A stretch of 64,000 bases of DNA, taken from contig JAKNDB010000105.1 in assembly GCA_024305405.1 (NCBI GenBank), forward strand, positions 1,674,001 to 1,738,000, in the 5' to 3' direction. Numbering within the stretch: the first letter of the stretch is position 1; the number at the start of each line of letters is the position of its first letter. This document shows, one piece after another, positions 26,265 through 40,500 of the stretch. A model generated the notes under the pieces. That model did not search any database, was not told the DNA's origin, and saw nothing but the letters and a program-made list of their open reading frames with translations. The translations under genes were made by a program, and so were the position numbers. The DNA is from Dirofilaria immitis (Eukaryota > Nematoda > Chromadorea > Rhabditida > Onchocercidae).

Positions 26265-29200
26265 TTAATTTACGTTGGAAATGAACCTATTCCGTCTCCC
26301 TTCGCGTACTTGACGTGATAATTCGAAATATTGATTAGGATGAGTTATCACAGTACCCAAGGAATTTTCTGCCATCTTATGGTTAAATTCGAAATATCGC
26401 GTACAAGCTTTATCATATTGGGCATTCTTTGACAACAGAATAATCTGGAAAGGTAAAAATATTCTAAATAAGACTCATTGTTTCGTTCTGGCACATTCTG
26501 TCTATCGGTTTTTAGAGGGAAAGTTGCAACATCATCGAACAAACTACTGAATAAAATTGCTTCGAAAAAAAAGTGACCATTTCCATTTGCTGGCTTTTGC
26601 TGATTTAATAAATACCGTTGTCTACATGAGATCAAATTTCTAATGTGATATCTTTATATGAAGAACAGAATCGTTCGAGATTTAGGCAGTCTTGGCCTTT
26701 TCTTAATATCTATAGAAAGAAAAAGTTTCGATTATTTGCCAGATTAAATTGAAGGTATAATTTATTTAAATTAAATTTTTTTAGTATTATGTTCTCTTAT
26801 CTCTAACAAGTCTGCAAACTTTCATTTATGAAGAAAAAAGCTCGAGTTATCAAAGATCCCAATAGGGACAGGAAAATATTACAAAAAAATACACATTCCG
26901 CATTGGAAATTTGATCACACAGATCTGTCTACATAAAGATAAGTATAGAAAAATTAGATTTCTAATTACAATCTGAATGCTACAATCGATTTTTTTCTTT
27001 AGTTTTCAAAACACTGATAATAAAGGAGATGATATAAGAACTTTTTATCTTCTCAATTTTGGCAATAAAATATCCCAAGAAAATAAGTTGGGACATTTAA
27101 CTTTTGAAGGAGAAATGTAAAATTATTTGAGAAACAAAACACCATGCTTACGTGCTCAGATTGAGACTTGGAAAGACCCGAACTTTCCAAGTTATGAGCG
27201 AGTAACTGCAAATTGCTGTGTCGATATGGACAACCTGAAGATATAAATGGAAATATATGCCAAGCATTGAATTAACACAATCGTGTACGTCTGATAAAAT
27301 ATTTAAAAATATGAAGAGAATTCGAGAAAAAAATTACGAATTAAAGGGAGATGGATTAAATCCCTCTCCTTTCGAATCTGTTATATCGAAAAGTGTTAAG
27401 GCTGTGAAATGAAAAGGATATACCACCAGAAGCAATGAGCTGGCACGAAATATTTGAAAATGGAAACGTATATATTAGAATTACCATGACAATCCGAAGT
27501 CGAAGGACTAAGATCCAGAATTATCTTCGTGCAAGGATATGCCGAGTAATCAGCATGCTTCCCTTCTTTGCCATAATTATGACGAATATTATAGGCATAT
27601 TGCTTATCAAACTAAAAATAGACATTCCTATTAAAATCCTTTATTTATTGATTTTTGATAAAGAAAGTTCTAAACTCTTGCTAATAAATATCAACAATTT
27701 GGAAACCCAGAATTTTCCTACTTTCTAAAGCTTAAATTTAATTTAAAATGTCAATTAAAGTTCTATCGCAATTTTTAAAAACAAAGTTTCTGGCGAAGAT
27801 AAAATTCTTTTGCTTAACCTTATCTGAGTCCATTTTTTAATAAATTCAGTCCTCCAGAAGAGTAGTGCATCTTCTAGTTTCATGCCGATTGCTTTTAAAA
27901 ACAATCCGTACTGCATTCGAGCACCATGACGTAAATGATGATCTTTTCGCAGTCGATTATGTATATTTTTCATACATAATGGAAACGAAGTTGTTGCAAG
28001 CTGAAATTTTTTGCAAAACTAAAATCTTTTTAAAAGTTATTAGTTGAAACAAATAAAGGAATATTTCAAAAATAGGTAGCTGGCTTAAAGAAAAGAAATT
28101 TCTGTTACTATTCTTCAGTGTTCATAGGAAGATATAACAAAGTTGCCATTCTAGTGTGTAATTATTGTCTGTTATTCTTTTCAAGTTCAATGAAAATATT
28201 ATGCAGATTTATAATAAATTAGTGCTTTCTAATCAAAAAAGACATTAACTATATTTTAGCTTAATCATGTTTCACAAAAAGTATCCAGACGTTCAGAAAA
28301 AGCGATTTCCCACAAGTTATTGTACAGAATCATAAAAAAATATATTGGAAGTGTATAATAATTTAAGAAACATACCGAATCAACCATATCAGGCGTAACA
28401 CCGGAAGCATCCGTTCCAATGTAATTCTTACCCACATATGATCTGCTCGATAATTGCTTCAAAAAGGCATCAATCGATCGTTTTCTTCAATGAATACGAT
28501 ATTTCTACAAGCACGCTGAAAGATGGCAATACATATAAAAAAAAAACAATAATTAAAATGGTTATTCTTATAAAGCCATAAATTCCGACTTTAAAATTTA
28601 CTTTAGAATTCCAGAAAAAAATTTACTATTGTAAATTTTTTATGTTCAACAAAAATGGTTTCAATATAAGTCTATTTATTTTACATATAATAAATACTGA
28701 CAGCCATAGTAGCAGCCATATTAAGACGAAGTCTAGTGCATAATATAACTTGGAGGTCATCTTCAGAAACAAAAGCATCACCAGAAATCAGCAGGACACG
28801 ACGTTTACGGATTAAATCAAGTGCGTCTTCAAAAGGAACTTTCCAGAAATTTGTGCTTGCAACCTGAAAGATAAGGTACGTATTTAAAAGATATGTAAAA
28901 AATATTTCGAGATTAAAATTCTTTTCAGGTAAAAAAATTTTTAAAAATTATTGATAAAACATGGTGATATGCAAAGGAGATCTATATATCAAGCATATTT
29001 TATATTAAAAATGATTTTTTTTTACCATGTAGCCACAAACCACAAATAGTTTCATCAGCAATCTATTCGATCTATTGATATGTGATCCTATAGGATATAA
29101 AGAATGGAATGCAGTGAACATCGAACCAATTTGTGTGATGACCAATAACAATGATAACCTAACCAAATATGGATCAAAAAAGATACTTGGAATGCTGATA

Positions 29201-30380
29201 ATTTTTCAAGGCTTATCTATAATCAGTTAGCACTAGTATATAAATGACGTCTTATAGCACGAAATATATATATACATATACAGAGAACATGTAAGGAAAT
29301 GGTTCAATTTCAACTTCAGTATCATCAGTTACTTCCAAGATATGAAGATGGTATTGTCCATATTGAATATTCATATGAAAGCAACTACGAGATGATTTTT
29401 GAAAGCAGTTATAATCAACACTGTCATTTTTTTTAACCTTGTTAAACTGTATAGAACAAGCATTCGAAAGGTCTTCCTTGAGGTTTCGTTTTTCATCATC
29501 TGTGACCAATTGGGCATCAAAATTATTAGCGTGAAGAAATTGAGTTACTGCATCACAACTTTTTGAGACCTTGAAAATAAACGGTAATATTCGAAAGAAA
29601 AGACACTGTTTTTATCAATTTCAGGAGTTACTGTCTGATTAAAATAATATTTTAAACATTTCTTCTTTGAATAAAAAATTTAGAAAGCATACAACTTGAA
29701 AGCGAAATTTAAATAAATCCACTTCTTGCTGGATAAACCATTTCGCCTGTTCAGGAGTTTGACAAAATGCAAGTCGAAGAATAAAATGCGATATAGTATC
29801 ACGCTTTCTCTCGATTTCCATTTCCTCGAATGGACAACAACCACATGCTATTGGCATTAATTTCAACAAAAGCTAAAAAATATTAAAGGTTGTTTGAGAA
29901 AAATTAAAATATATTTATAAATTGCTGCGTTAGCTTGTCCTCGATGATTAACAGCGACAGCCAAAGCATTCGACTCGCAACAGATGATAGAAATCAAATA
30001 ATGCTGATAGCGTAATTTCCGCCTAAAACTGCTTGATTACCTTTGTTAACTCATCGTTTATTGCTTCCGTTCCACATGGAAAACGATCTTTCACTTGTTC
30101 GACAATCTTCAGTACTCGCAGCCTGTTAAGTGCCAGCTCTCGAAACTCAAACAGTGTAATGTCCTCCTTGGGTGGTTCCAAATACATTTGTAAATTTAGT
30201 TCTTCATTCATTTTTGGACCCTAAATTTGAAGAGAGTGAAATTTCGGAGAATTCTTCATTATAATAATTGTTTCTGAAGATGACTTCTTAAACATTTAAA
30301 TGATTCACCCTGCAAATTTGTCCACGCGCATTCTGAATCAAAAATTTCGGAATACTTCTCGGACTACTTTCAAATTGCAT
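26265..30380 (-). CDS. PRIM2: DNA primase large subunit (PRIM2)
   Basis: Regulatory subunit of the primase-polymerase alpha complex; its C-terminal 4Fe-4S domain helps start RNA primers. Ten exons: 30309-30380, 30041-30220, 29696-29872, 29438-29569, 28702-28863, 28376-28515, 27819-28000, 27485-27611, 27152-27234, 26265-26444; about 478 aa (human 509). Blocks seen: MYLEPPKED,  [84 protein letters not shown] and GCPYRHSN. All four cluster cysteines are present, at about residues 297, 376, 393 and 433, with the spacing of human C287/C367/C384/C424. Two missing bases break the frame: within 28471-28490, and in the T6 run 27833-27838. The Met at 30380 follows a pyrimidine-AG site, probably a spliced-leader acceptor. 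Confidence 0.95.
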
Positions 30381-31502
30381 TTTTCCCGGCAGCAATTCTT
30401 CTTCGCTCTCTGATAACAAGTACTTCTATAATCAGTATTATTCAGAAACTATAACGACGTTTTTAATGATGGAAAACTTAAAAGCTTTAGACCACTACTA
30501 CCATTATTTCTTCAAGATCATCTATCAAACAGTAGTACATTGCAATGTTCCAACGCAATATGACGCAAATATCTTTAAGAAAAACGTAATCACGTAGTAC
30601 AAAGAAAACACGAAGCGTGAAATATAGTAGTATTAGTGGAAATTTAGAAAATTTATTCCTTCACTTCACATATTTTCATCCTTCTTATTTCGCTTCATTT
30701 CCATTGTATACCACAAAATGGAAGAACTTGACTGCTATGCGCTTTGTCCTTTAGCTTTTCCAACGCAAGATAGCTACGTCCCAATTTGACATAGAAAAAG
30801 TGTCATACATTTCAAATTTACATTTCCGTATATCTCAGATCTACTCTTTGATTCATAAAACATTGTAATACCTACCGTTCCATAATTTCAAATTCGGGTT
30901 TGAAAAAAAATTGAAAAATTCGGCAAAAAAGATGAAAATAAGCACAAGTCTTAAGTGTTTTATTTTGAAAGTATTAACAGAGTAAGCAGAAAACATTTGT
31001 AGCATATCCCTTTATTATAGAAACAATGATTGAAAACAAGTAGCAATAGGTATTCTTTTACAATATCAAGAATATTTAAAATCGAGTGTATCAAATATGA
31101 TTCTACTGAAGCTGACCTGCCCAGTGAAGCATAAAACCACTGATCATTATTTTCTGAAAAAATGCGCAATGTGGTGTGGAGATAGTTACACATTGTTATC
31201 TAAGCATACAATTACCACAACCGATAAGAAAAAACACTGAATCATTCCTTTTTTTAATTCAAAAACATTACTACTCTTTTGTGATACTACAAATGACAAA
31301 ACCAACATAATAAAAACGATTACAAAAAATATATATAATGACTACCAACAAAGCACAACATTATTTTGAACAGCAATTTGAAGGAAATTTGAAAATAACC
31401 GTTTTACTACATTTGCACATGGTTAATGCAGCACAAAATAACAGTAGAAGTAGCAAAATAAACATCAAACTCGGAAACCACCAATGCAGGAGAATGCATA
31501 CC
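30381..31502. other. intergenic between PRIM2 and RBM25 (same strand)
   Basis: About 1.1 kb between the RBM25 stop and the PRIM2 start, both on the minus strand. It holds the RBM25 3' UTR and PRIM2 upstream region. I see no exon chain or RNA gene. The spacing is too long for a tight nematode operon pair, although a loose one cannot be excluded. Confidence 0.5.
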
Positions 31503-34500
31503 TTACGGTTTTCTTGACAGACCCAATTTTTTGCTTCTGATTCATAGATAAGCAGTCTCCACATTTTTACAACGAAAACTTCTGCTTCATCATCTAAAAC
31601 CTGTAACAGCAATCTTTCAACAGCTTTGTTATATTCAAAAACAATAAACAAACGTTTTATTGCATAAAAAAGAATACAAATCAGTTGCATGTCCACAAGA
31701 ACAGTAGCTATGACTAATGAATGCCAAGCAATTAATTAAAAATATCTCTGATGAAAATTAAAATATCGTTAGAAACGCTACCATAGCAATGTCAGAAAGA
31801 ATTTTTGTGGATCGGTCTTCGATGTCACTTTTTCACAAACAAAATCAACCAATGAAGCTTCCTCTTCGCCAATATAATCTGTTATTTTTTTGGAAACCCA
31901 AGGTTTGACCTAAAGAAGAGTAAAAGTATGAAGGGTAAATAAAAAACTATTCCAGAGGAATACAAGTTTTTAAAGATTTTCACTTTTAAAGTAATAATTA
32001 CTCTTTGTTCAACGAGAGATTTATCGACATAATTCCAGTTGATCGGGAAAGCAAATAAATCATTTTTGGCAGTTGGGATCCGATCTATTAAATCCTTGAT
32101 CATCTGTTTACGTTCTTCCGACGTCATCGCCTGAATACGGTCCTAAACATAAATTTATGTTACAAACAGAAATGGACATGAAACAAAATACACAAGCAAT
32201 AAGTGAGAATTCAGAATCTGTATCTCTGTTACTTCTTCAGTGATTTCGAATGGCTTCAACTTCTTTTTCTGAAATGCTGCATCTTCATCATTTTCTTCAA
32301 AACCGAATATTCCATTCAGGTGTGAACTTGTTGATGGCCGTGCAGGTGTGATAACATCGGTACGGACAACAGCTGGACTCGCAAGAGATGATGATATTAT
32401 GGAAGGTGATGCCACGCTCACTACTGGTGAATTCGAAACAAGGATATCCTCTGATGTTACTGAAAAATTGTAGATTTAGCAAAGTGAGTTTACGAATCAG
32501 TTATTGAAATTTTTTGCTATATAATTCCAAACTAATTTTAACATTACTGCAAACTTTCTCATTCCTTTAACTGTAAATTAAATTAAAATAAAAATCAAAA
32601 CGTCCAAAAAAATTAATTTCACATCAAATCATAAAGTTAATATTATGAATATTATACCAGCTTTCCAACTACTCCGTTTTTCAGGTTTTTCCATTTTAAT
32701 AGCTTCCTCAACACTTCCTTCACTTTCAGAATCACTTTCGGATTCTTCACTCTCATCATCTTTTTCTGGTTCAGATGGCAGCGGTTTCTGACCCAAAGGA
32801 CGATGTGGATTTGGACTCCCAGAATCTGCTCGTAGTTTCCGTAACAAAGCTTCTTCCTGAATTTGATCTTTCGGAAAATTTTTTCCAGAAGAAAAACTCT
32901 CTAAAGTAAATAGGTATAACTTAAGATATCAAGCAACCTGCTCCTCATGTCGTTTTCTAGCTTCTTCATCTGGATTTTCAACATTAGCATTTTCAGCCAA
33001 AATTTGTTTTTAAGCTCTTCAATTTCTTGTTGTTCACGCTGCCGATCTTTAGCATCTGCTTCACGCTCACGTTCAAAATCACGCCGACGTTGAAATAGTG
33101 AAGAACTTCTTCAAATAAATAAATCATAACTTTAAAATGACTTCAACATATTTATTAACTTGAGAATATTTGCTTTCTTGAACACTTTTTAAGAATATCA
33201 AGACATTAAAACACTGAATAAACAATTAAATAAAATGCTTTAGTAAATCTATCAAATTTTTCCGTTAAATCTCATGCAATTCTTTATCCAGTGCATGTAG
33301 TGTAAATGAAAAATGCATTATACTGAATAAACAAACATTCCGATGTCCAAACAATAAGAGTTATATCAAAATCCCCGTTAAGATAGTAGTGATTACTTGT
33401 AATATTTTTGATCCATGCGTTCATCATCATAATCTTCTAGGAAATGTTTCAATTTCTTTGCCTCTTTTTGCATGTCACGCTTACGTTGTTTCTCTCGTTG
33501 CTCATCTCGCTCATATAATTTTGCCTGTCTTCTTTCACGAGCTTCCCATTTACGTAGTCTATCAGCATAAGCTATTTCTTTTTCACGAATCTAAAAAGAT
33601 TTTTGAAAATACCTGTTTCGCTTGAGTAATTATAAAATTTCTGCAGTATATGAAACTTCCACTCTTGCGGTAGTTTTCTGACATTTTAAACTACTCAAGA
33701 AAATCTACTATCTTAAGAAGCTTGAACTGAAATATTGGTCGGTAAAGATTTCAAAACGAGACGTAACCTGTTTACGCAAAGCTCTTCTTTCTTTCTGTTC
33801 ATCACTGTCTTCTGAATCTCGATCTCTGAAAAGGGTCATTTATGAAAATATAAAGTATTTATAAATGACAGTATAAAGAAATAGATAAAATTACCTGCTA
33901 GGTGATTGAGATCTGAATGCTTTTCGTGTATGACTTCCGGAACGGTTTGAAAAACTACTATTCGAAGATGAACTGCTACTACTTCGACTTGACTCACCAC
34001 TTCTACTTGATGAGCGATAACACGACCTAAATTTCTGGTAATTTTTAATATTAAAGAATGAAAAAAAAAAGATAAAGCTTTTTGTTACTTCCATTTAACT
34101 AAGGTTGATCTATTCAGCTTTATTTTTTTCTATAATGAAAAAAAATTAATCATTGCTAGTAGAAGTGGAATAATAAGGGTATAATTGAGTTGTGTGCATT
34201 AGTATCTGAAGTCACTAGTTTAATCTCATTATTAAAGATTAAAAACTTATAATAGTTCAACGATAAAAAACTTTCAAATTAAAACACAAAGTGAGAAACA
34301 TACTTTTTGACATCACTTCGTTCACTATCGCTTCGGGATCTTTTTCGAGATTTATGTCTACCTCGACTATCTGAACGAGAATGTGAATGTGCTCGATGCC
34401 GACTATTATATTTGTCATTGTCCTGAAAATATTTCATACTAGTTGGATCAATTCTGGGAACAAATATGAAAACATGAATACCATTTATTTTATGCTACAT

Positions 34501-37500
34501 ATTCTATTCCGCAGCTTCATATCATTGCGCTGCCAGTACACGACTCCACTATATCTGTAATTTATTACACTTTAGGCTGGACAAAGACTCATGCAATAAT
34601 GTAATAATTATAACTTACCTTCTCCAAATATTTTATAAACTAACCAATATAAACTATTAAATATTTCTCATATGAAAGAATCAGCAAGGAAAACAAATAA
34701 TAATATAATGTTGTTATTAACTCTAAAAATATTTTAAAAATTGTTCCCTCATCACTTAATGAGAGAAGAAAAATATTTTTATAAATGATAAAAGTGCTGT
34801 TACTTCTCATCCAAAACAGACTCGAGATTAATTCATTCTTAATGCTTTAAAATACCCCCATTTACAAATTTTCTTATTAATAACAATATTCTTCCTGCAA
34901 AGAGAAAAAGTACATCTAATTCAACGTTATCATTGTATAATTACCATTGACTATTGCATGAACTGATAGAGATTAATGCTGAATTCAATGGTAATTAGCT
35001 TTTGCTATGGAGTTTTTGAAAGAAAAATAAATCACTACTGAGTAATTAGAAATAAAATGAAAGGGTTAATAAGGGATGATTGACTCTTACTACTATTTTT
35101 TGTCATACTAACCACTTTTTGATAATTAAATGAACAGCAATGTAGAAATTTGACTTGAATTTCTTCGTTATTTTTTGTGAGTAGTGCTGCTATCAATAAT
35201 GAACAGTGATAAGACTAACAAAATGTTATGGTGAAACAAGAAATTTCATTCGATCATCATTGCAGAGATAGGATAAAAGAAAAAAATGCTACTATTAAAT
35301 CGAATGATTTAAATTCTCATGCACTCGAGAATGGCTAATCATTATAACAGAAAGCATCTACACCGTTCTAAAAGATATTTACTGAGCAAACAAGAAAATT
35401 ATATTGGATTATTTCTTGTGAAAATGTCCGCTTTTTCTAGTAAAATAGGTCAAAATCAGTATTTTCCTTTATTTATTATGAAAACGGTAAGCATATCGTT
35501 GTTGTATTAGCTAAAGGTTGACGAGTAGTGCGATTTTTTTATGTCTGAAAATATCATTATTGCTGGAGCAAAATTGAACCAAGTAACACATAGTAACAAT
35601 TCCATCTTATTTGCAAAGAAAATAGATTTTAGATCGGTGACAAAAATTTTATAAGATTGTGCCATCCTTCTGTAACATTGCAAACAAATCAGTTCAACAC
35701 TGACCGCTTCCACACCATTCTTGATATCTAACAAAATCAATCAACTATATTAATTTGAATAGTATGGTTAAAATGGAAAACTATTAATTCATTCGTCTCT
35801 TTAAATAAATAAAACATTAATATAACACATAAATAATTAAACTTAATGAAAATATAATAGTATCTCAGCAAGCAAGATAGAGTTACTTAAAACAGCAACA
35901 TTTATACTTACCAGCGCGACAAATTTTTGCTGCGAAGTTGTACAAATCTGTAATATTATAAGCAAAATCACTATAATTCTCTTGTTCTTTTCATTTCGAA
36001 AAAAAAAAAAAAAAAAAGAAAAGTAAAATACGAAGTACGCCCCAAAAATTCCATGCAAGCTTTGTAGAAAGAAAAAATTGAAACAAGGAAAGTGTAAAAT
36101 GAAAATTCTGGACACTGTTAACGAAAACGAAAAGCATGCAAATAAACAATTTTGAATTGAATTCAAGACCAAATGTGATAAATGAACTTACACGAAATAT
36201 CATTTTAGTTCTGTTCATAATGAAATTACTAAGCGCAAAATACACTATCTTAATTAAAAATTGAAAAAGTTAAGCTATTTGTTAAAGCAATAAATTGTAG
36301 TGGGAAAGGGGAGCTCGCATGCTAAAAATTCATAACATATTTTTTCGCGCACCACAGCATGAAAAAATTAAAAATTGGCAACACTATTCGGTTATTTGGT
36401 TTCTTTATCTATTTTAAATCTAATTGGCTAAAAATAAGGATCGACAGCCCGAAAAAGATGAAATGACTTAAAGGGCAAAAATTTAGAGAATACACAAGGA
36501 AAGGCACAATATCTAATTATATACCTTATCTGGATATAAATTTGGAACTGTTCCTACCTAGTAACGAAAATTATTGGAAACGAAAAATCTTTCAGGCATA
36601 TAGTACAAGTCAAACTATCCGAAAGAATGCATAACACTTTTGCAGGACAAATAGGACTATAATACTGGGAATTTCAATGAGAAATGTTTTAATCTCATGT
36701 AGGGATTAGAAAAATTAGAAAAACTGATATAAAATTACCGAGTTTTTATATTTGAATTACTTAATCAGAATGCAAATGATATCAATTACTTCAGGAAATT
36801 TTCAAATTTTGAGGAAATAATTATCCAACAATCGACTGGAGATCTAATCATCGAACAAAATCCCTAGTTACAAAACACCTACTTTTCCACTGCAAACGAA
36901 ATCTATAACAAATGATCGGCAGTTAATCAATCATGTTGATTATTTTGTCTCAAATGAAAAATTCTTCATATCAGACTGCTTTTTAAGCTTTTGAAAACAT
37001 ATCAAATTGAAAAAATTTGCACTATCATGTTAGCGAACTAATATAATTTCATGTTATCACAAAATCATTATGTTTTAAATAGGGCTTTCATAACGAAGAG
37101 GTGATTATTTCTCAAATTTGTTAATGATTTTTGTTGTTCCAAAATTGATTAGTTTTTTAGATTCATTTCAAAGAGACAATAAACGGAACAAGAACTGGTT
37201 ATTTTCATTAATGTTCTAAAACAAATGACTTGAAATGAGATTAAATTTTTAAAAATAAAGAAGGATGAAATTAAATTTTGAATTTCATGAAATTTTTAGA
37301 AAAACCAACAGATAAACCATTTGAACTGTTGAAAAAATGTACATAGAATCAACCTGGACTGAGAATAATAAGCCGCTATTATTATAAAACAAGCTATAAT
37401 GTTTAGTTAATCATACGATTTCATAATTTCTTTTCTGAATGGAAAATGAGATATGGAAATTTTCTATGTTAACACGCGAGAAAAATAAAAACAAACATTG

Positions 37501-40500
37501 ATGCACACAAGGAGTTTTTCAAGCGGATAGAATAGCATTTTTCAAACACGTAATATGCATTCACTGTTGCTGTTGAAGCTTTGCTTATGATTTCTATGCT
37601 CAAATTTGACATTGGCTCACTGTTTTGGGAATAGAGAGATTAGTTGCTGTGAGAAAATAAAGGAAAATGGAAAATATGGAACTTACTCGTTGCCAAAATG
37701 CGGATTTTCGTTATCCCAACAATATGCGTTTAGCCTATACAGATTTTATCAAAACACATACCTCTACTTGGAGTACCACTTCAATTATTATATTTCATTA
37801 ATATATTATTTAAATTATGTATTATAAATCTTCGGTGTTGAAAAATCAAAAGAATTCCTTGAAAGTGGATAACATTACTCACCTTTCTCTCCTTTCGTTT
37901 TTCAATACTTCGATCTCGTGTCCGATCCTAAAAAACAAAATTTCAGTAACAATTTATTTTCAACTGATAAAAGATATTAAGAAATATATATCTAATAGAA
38001 AATCACTAAAAATTTGAAACAACTGTTGTATGCATATTGACTGATTAAATAGCTCACCTTCCCCTTTTCCAAAGCTGGAGACCGAGTTTTCTCTGCCAAT
38101 TCACCATCTGCAATACATTATTTGTAGTTGAAAAATTAATTTGCTATTATTTTCGCCCATCGAATATAAATCTAGTTTATCTTCTATGAAAGAAAAAAAA
38201 GCTGATATTATAAACATAGAAATATAATCATAACACAATATTTTATTAGCGAAAGCATGTAACCTTCTATAGGAACCAAATCTGGTGCATCCTTTTCAAT
38301 CAATGTCTGAATTTTCTGCCGTATTTCTTCATCGTCAACAATATTATCTTCATCCGCTGGCATTTCGTCGGAGGCTAAAGTTTCAGGGGTAAATTTTTCT
38401 CTGCGCGTTTTCTCGCAACATAATCTTTGACCATTGTTCGTGTCTTGTCATCAATCTGCCAATTATGTCATCAATTCAAAATATGGAAGTAAAATTTAAA
38501 AAAAAGTTTAATATAATTCATGATAAAACATACAGAAACTTATTCGGTAGTAGCAATTTTTTCTGATTGCTATTAATTAGCAATCAAGGACTTCGAACAA
38601 TATGCCTTCCTTATATCACTAAGTTTTTACTCAAAGCTTATCTATCAATGTACTTATTATTTTTCTTTTTCCTACTTTTCTATGTTATGCTTTTATAAGC
38701 AAATATTCACTTCTGTATTAAAAACTAACTTTGACTACTAATTTCTTCTCGGCGAGTGGATAATCATGTAAAATTCGCAAAGCTCGCATTGTACCAAATG
38801 GACTTTCAAATTCACAAAAACCGAATGCTTGAAATTTGCCATTTGAACCTTGAATGCGTTTCCATGTTGCAACTGCACCGCATTCCTCCAAATTTTCAAA
38901 AATCAGTGTATTCAGCACAAAAATGAAATAGGATCAATCGAAAATTAGATTTTTGTAATATCACTAACTCTTTAGATGGTTATGGACAATGATGAGCAAA
39001 AAAATTAATAAAAATAAAGCAAAGTATTTCATTAGGGAGAAATCAATAACCTGTGCCTACAGTCTAATATTGTGCTATCATTAGTATTCTGAACTATCGG
39101 AAATTCATTTCTTTTATGCTTGTATTTACATCTGTTTCAATTGATTTGTATACTATTTATAAACTAAGCAATTTATGTATTGTTTAAGTTATATCTACCG
39201 TCAAAATAGCTCGTATTAGCTCATTGCCACATTTCTCATTTATATTGCCAACAAAAACTGTCGTAACCGGTGGTTTTTCTGGAGGCTGAAATAAAATTTT
39301 ATCGAATTCATAAACGAAAGGAGTAAAAAAGCGCAATTTCTCTTCTCAGCTTTTTTCGTCAACAGTAATTTTTAGCAAAAATAATAACTGAAATACCTTA
39401 GGTTGTGGTGCAGGTGGTGCTGCCATCCGTTGTGCAGCAGCTGCAGCCATGATAGGATTCGGCATAAAATAGGGATTCGGGAACGGCACTAAAATTAATT
39501 ATGTTAACTTAAAATGAGCAAATTTATTCAAACCTATGAAAACTCTGATTTGATGTTCAAAATCCATTAAATTAAAGATAAACAGAAAATCACCAGATAC
39601 AGAAAATATCAAACACTCGGAAAAATAACATACTAAAATCAATTTTCGAAGCATTTTCATATATTTGAAGATATGCTACGAAAGTAGCAGATAAAAGATT
39701 AAAAGCAAATATTAGAAACAGCGATGCTGAATAAGAATAACTATTTGTGCATACAAGTGAAAGGCAATGGGAATAGACAATACAATATACTCGGAAAAAA
39801 ATTTACAAATGTATTGAAATCCACCGCAACGTAGGATTGCGAACATAACTGGCATATTCAAATTATAATTGATTTAAATGACGGATGAATGTTTCAGCAT
39901 AGAGTTTCGCCTGCTGTAGCTAGAAATAAAATTTTGGAACATTCTGCATCAGTAGACAGGAAACTAACGATATGAGTAGTAACGACATAATAGTGGGAAC
40001 TTGAAGCATTGATGGGAATTGTGTTTAATATGAGAATTTGGTGCATTATTTCGCAGTTATGGAAGATGAACAATACTGGAGGAAAAAGAAATATAACAAA
40101 TTTTTAAAGTGAAGTTGGTAGAGACTAATCCAGCGCTTTACTATTATTATCGATTTGTTTGACTGACTAAATGACTCCAGTAATTATACAGCTCGTTTAG
40201 TTTTATTCATCAATGTTAACAGTTTATAGTGCGCTAAAAAACATACATAAACATAAATCACATTCTTTGCAACTGAGAAATATTGAAAATATTTGAAGAT
40301 AAAAAGCTTAAAAACAAGATTTCAATAAGTGATGTATGGATTTTCCTTAATTTCAATCTACGCTTTTTAATGAAGCTTGTTCTCAAAATCCAATGACAGA
40401 AACAACATCTGGAAAATTTTAATTTGCTTTTTAAATTTCAACCTTTGGTCTTTCTATCTTTTCATCGTTCTTAATCTGACCTCGAAAATATCGACATAAT

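Noticed and set aside
33389..33625. 78-codon plus-strand ORF
   Set aside because: Antisense shadow of the RE-rich RBM25 exon 33397-33590.
35843..36245. Overlapping 84- and 109-codon minus-strand ORFs
   Set aside because: They run through an A19 homopolymer in an RBM25 intron, are Phe-rich, and show no homology.
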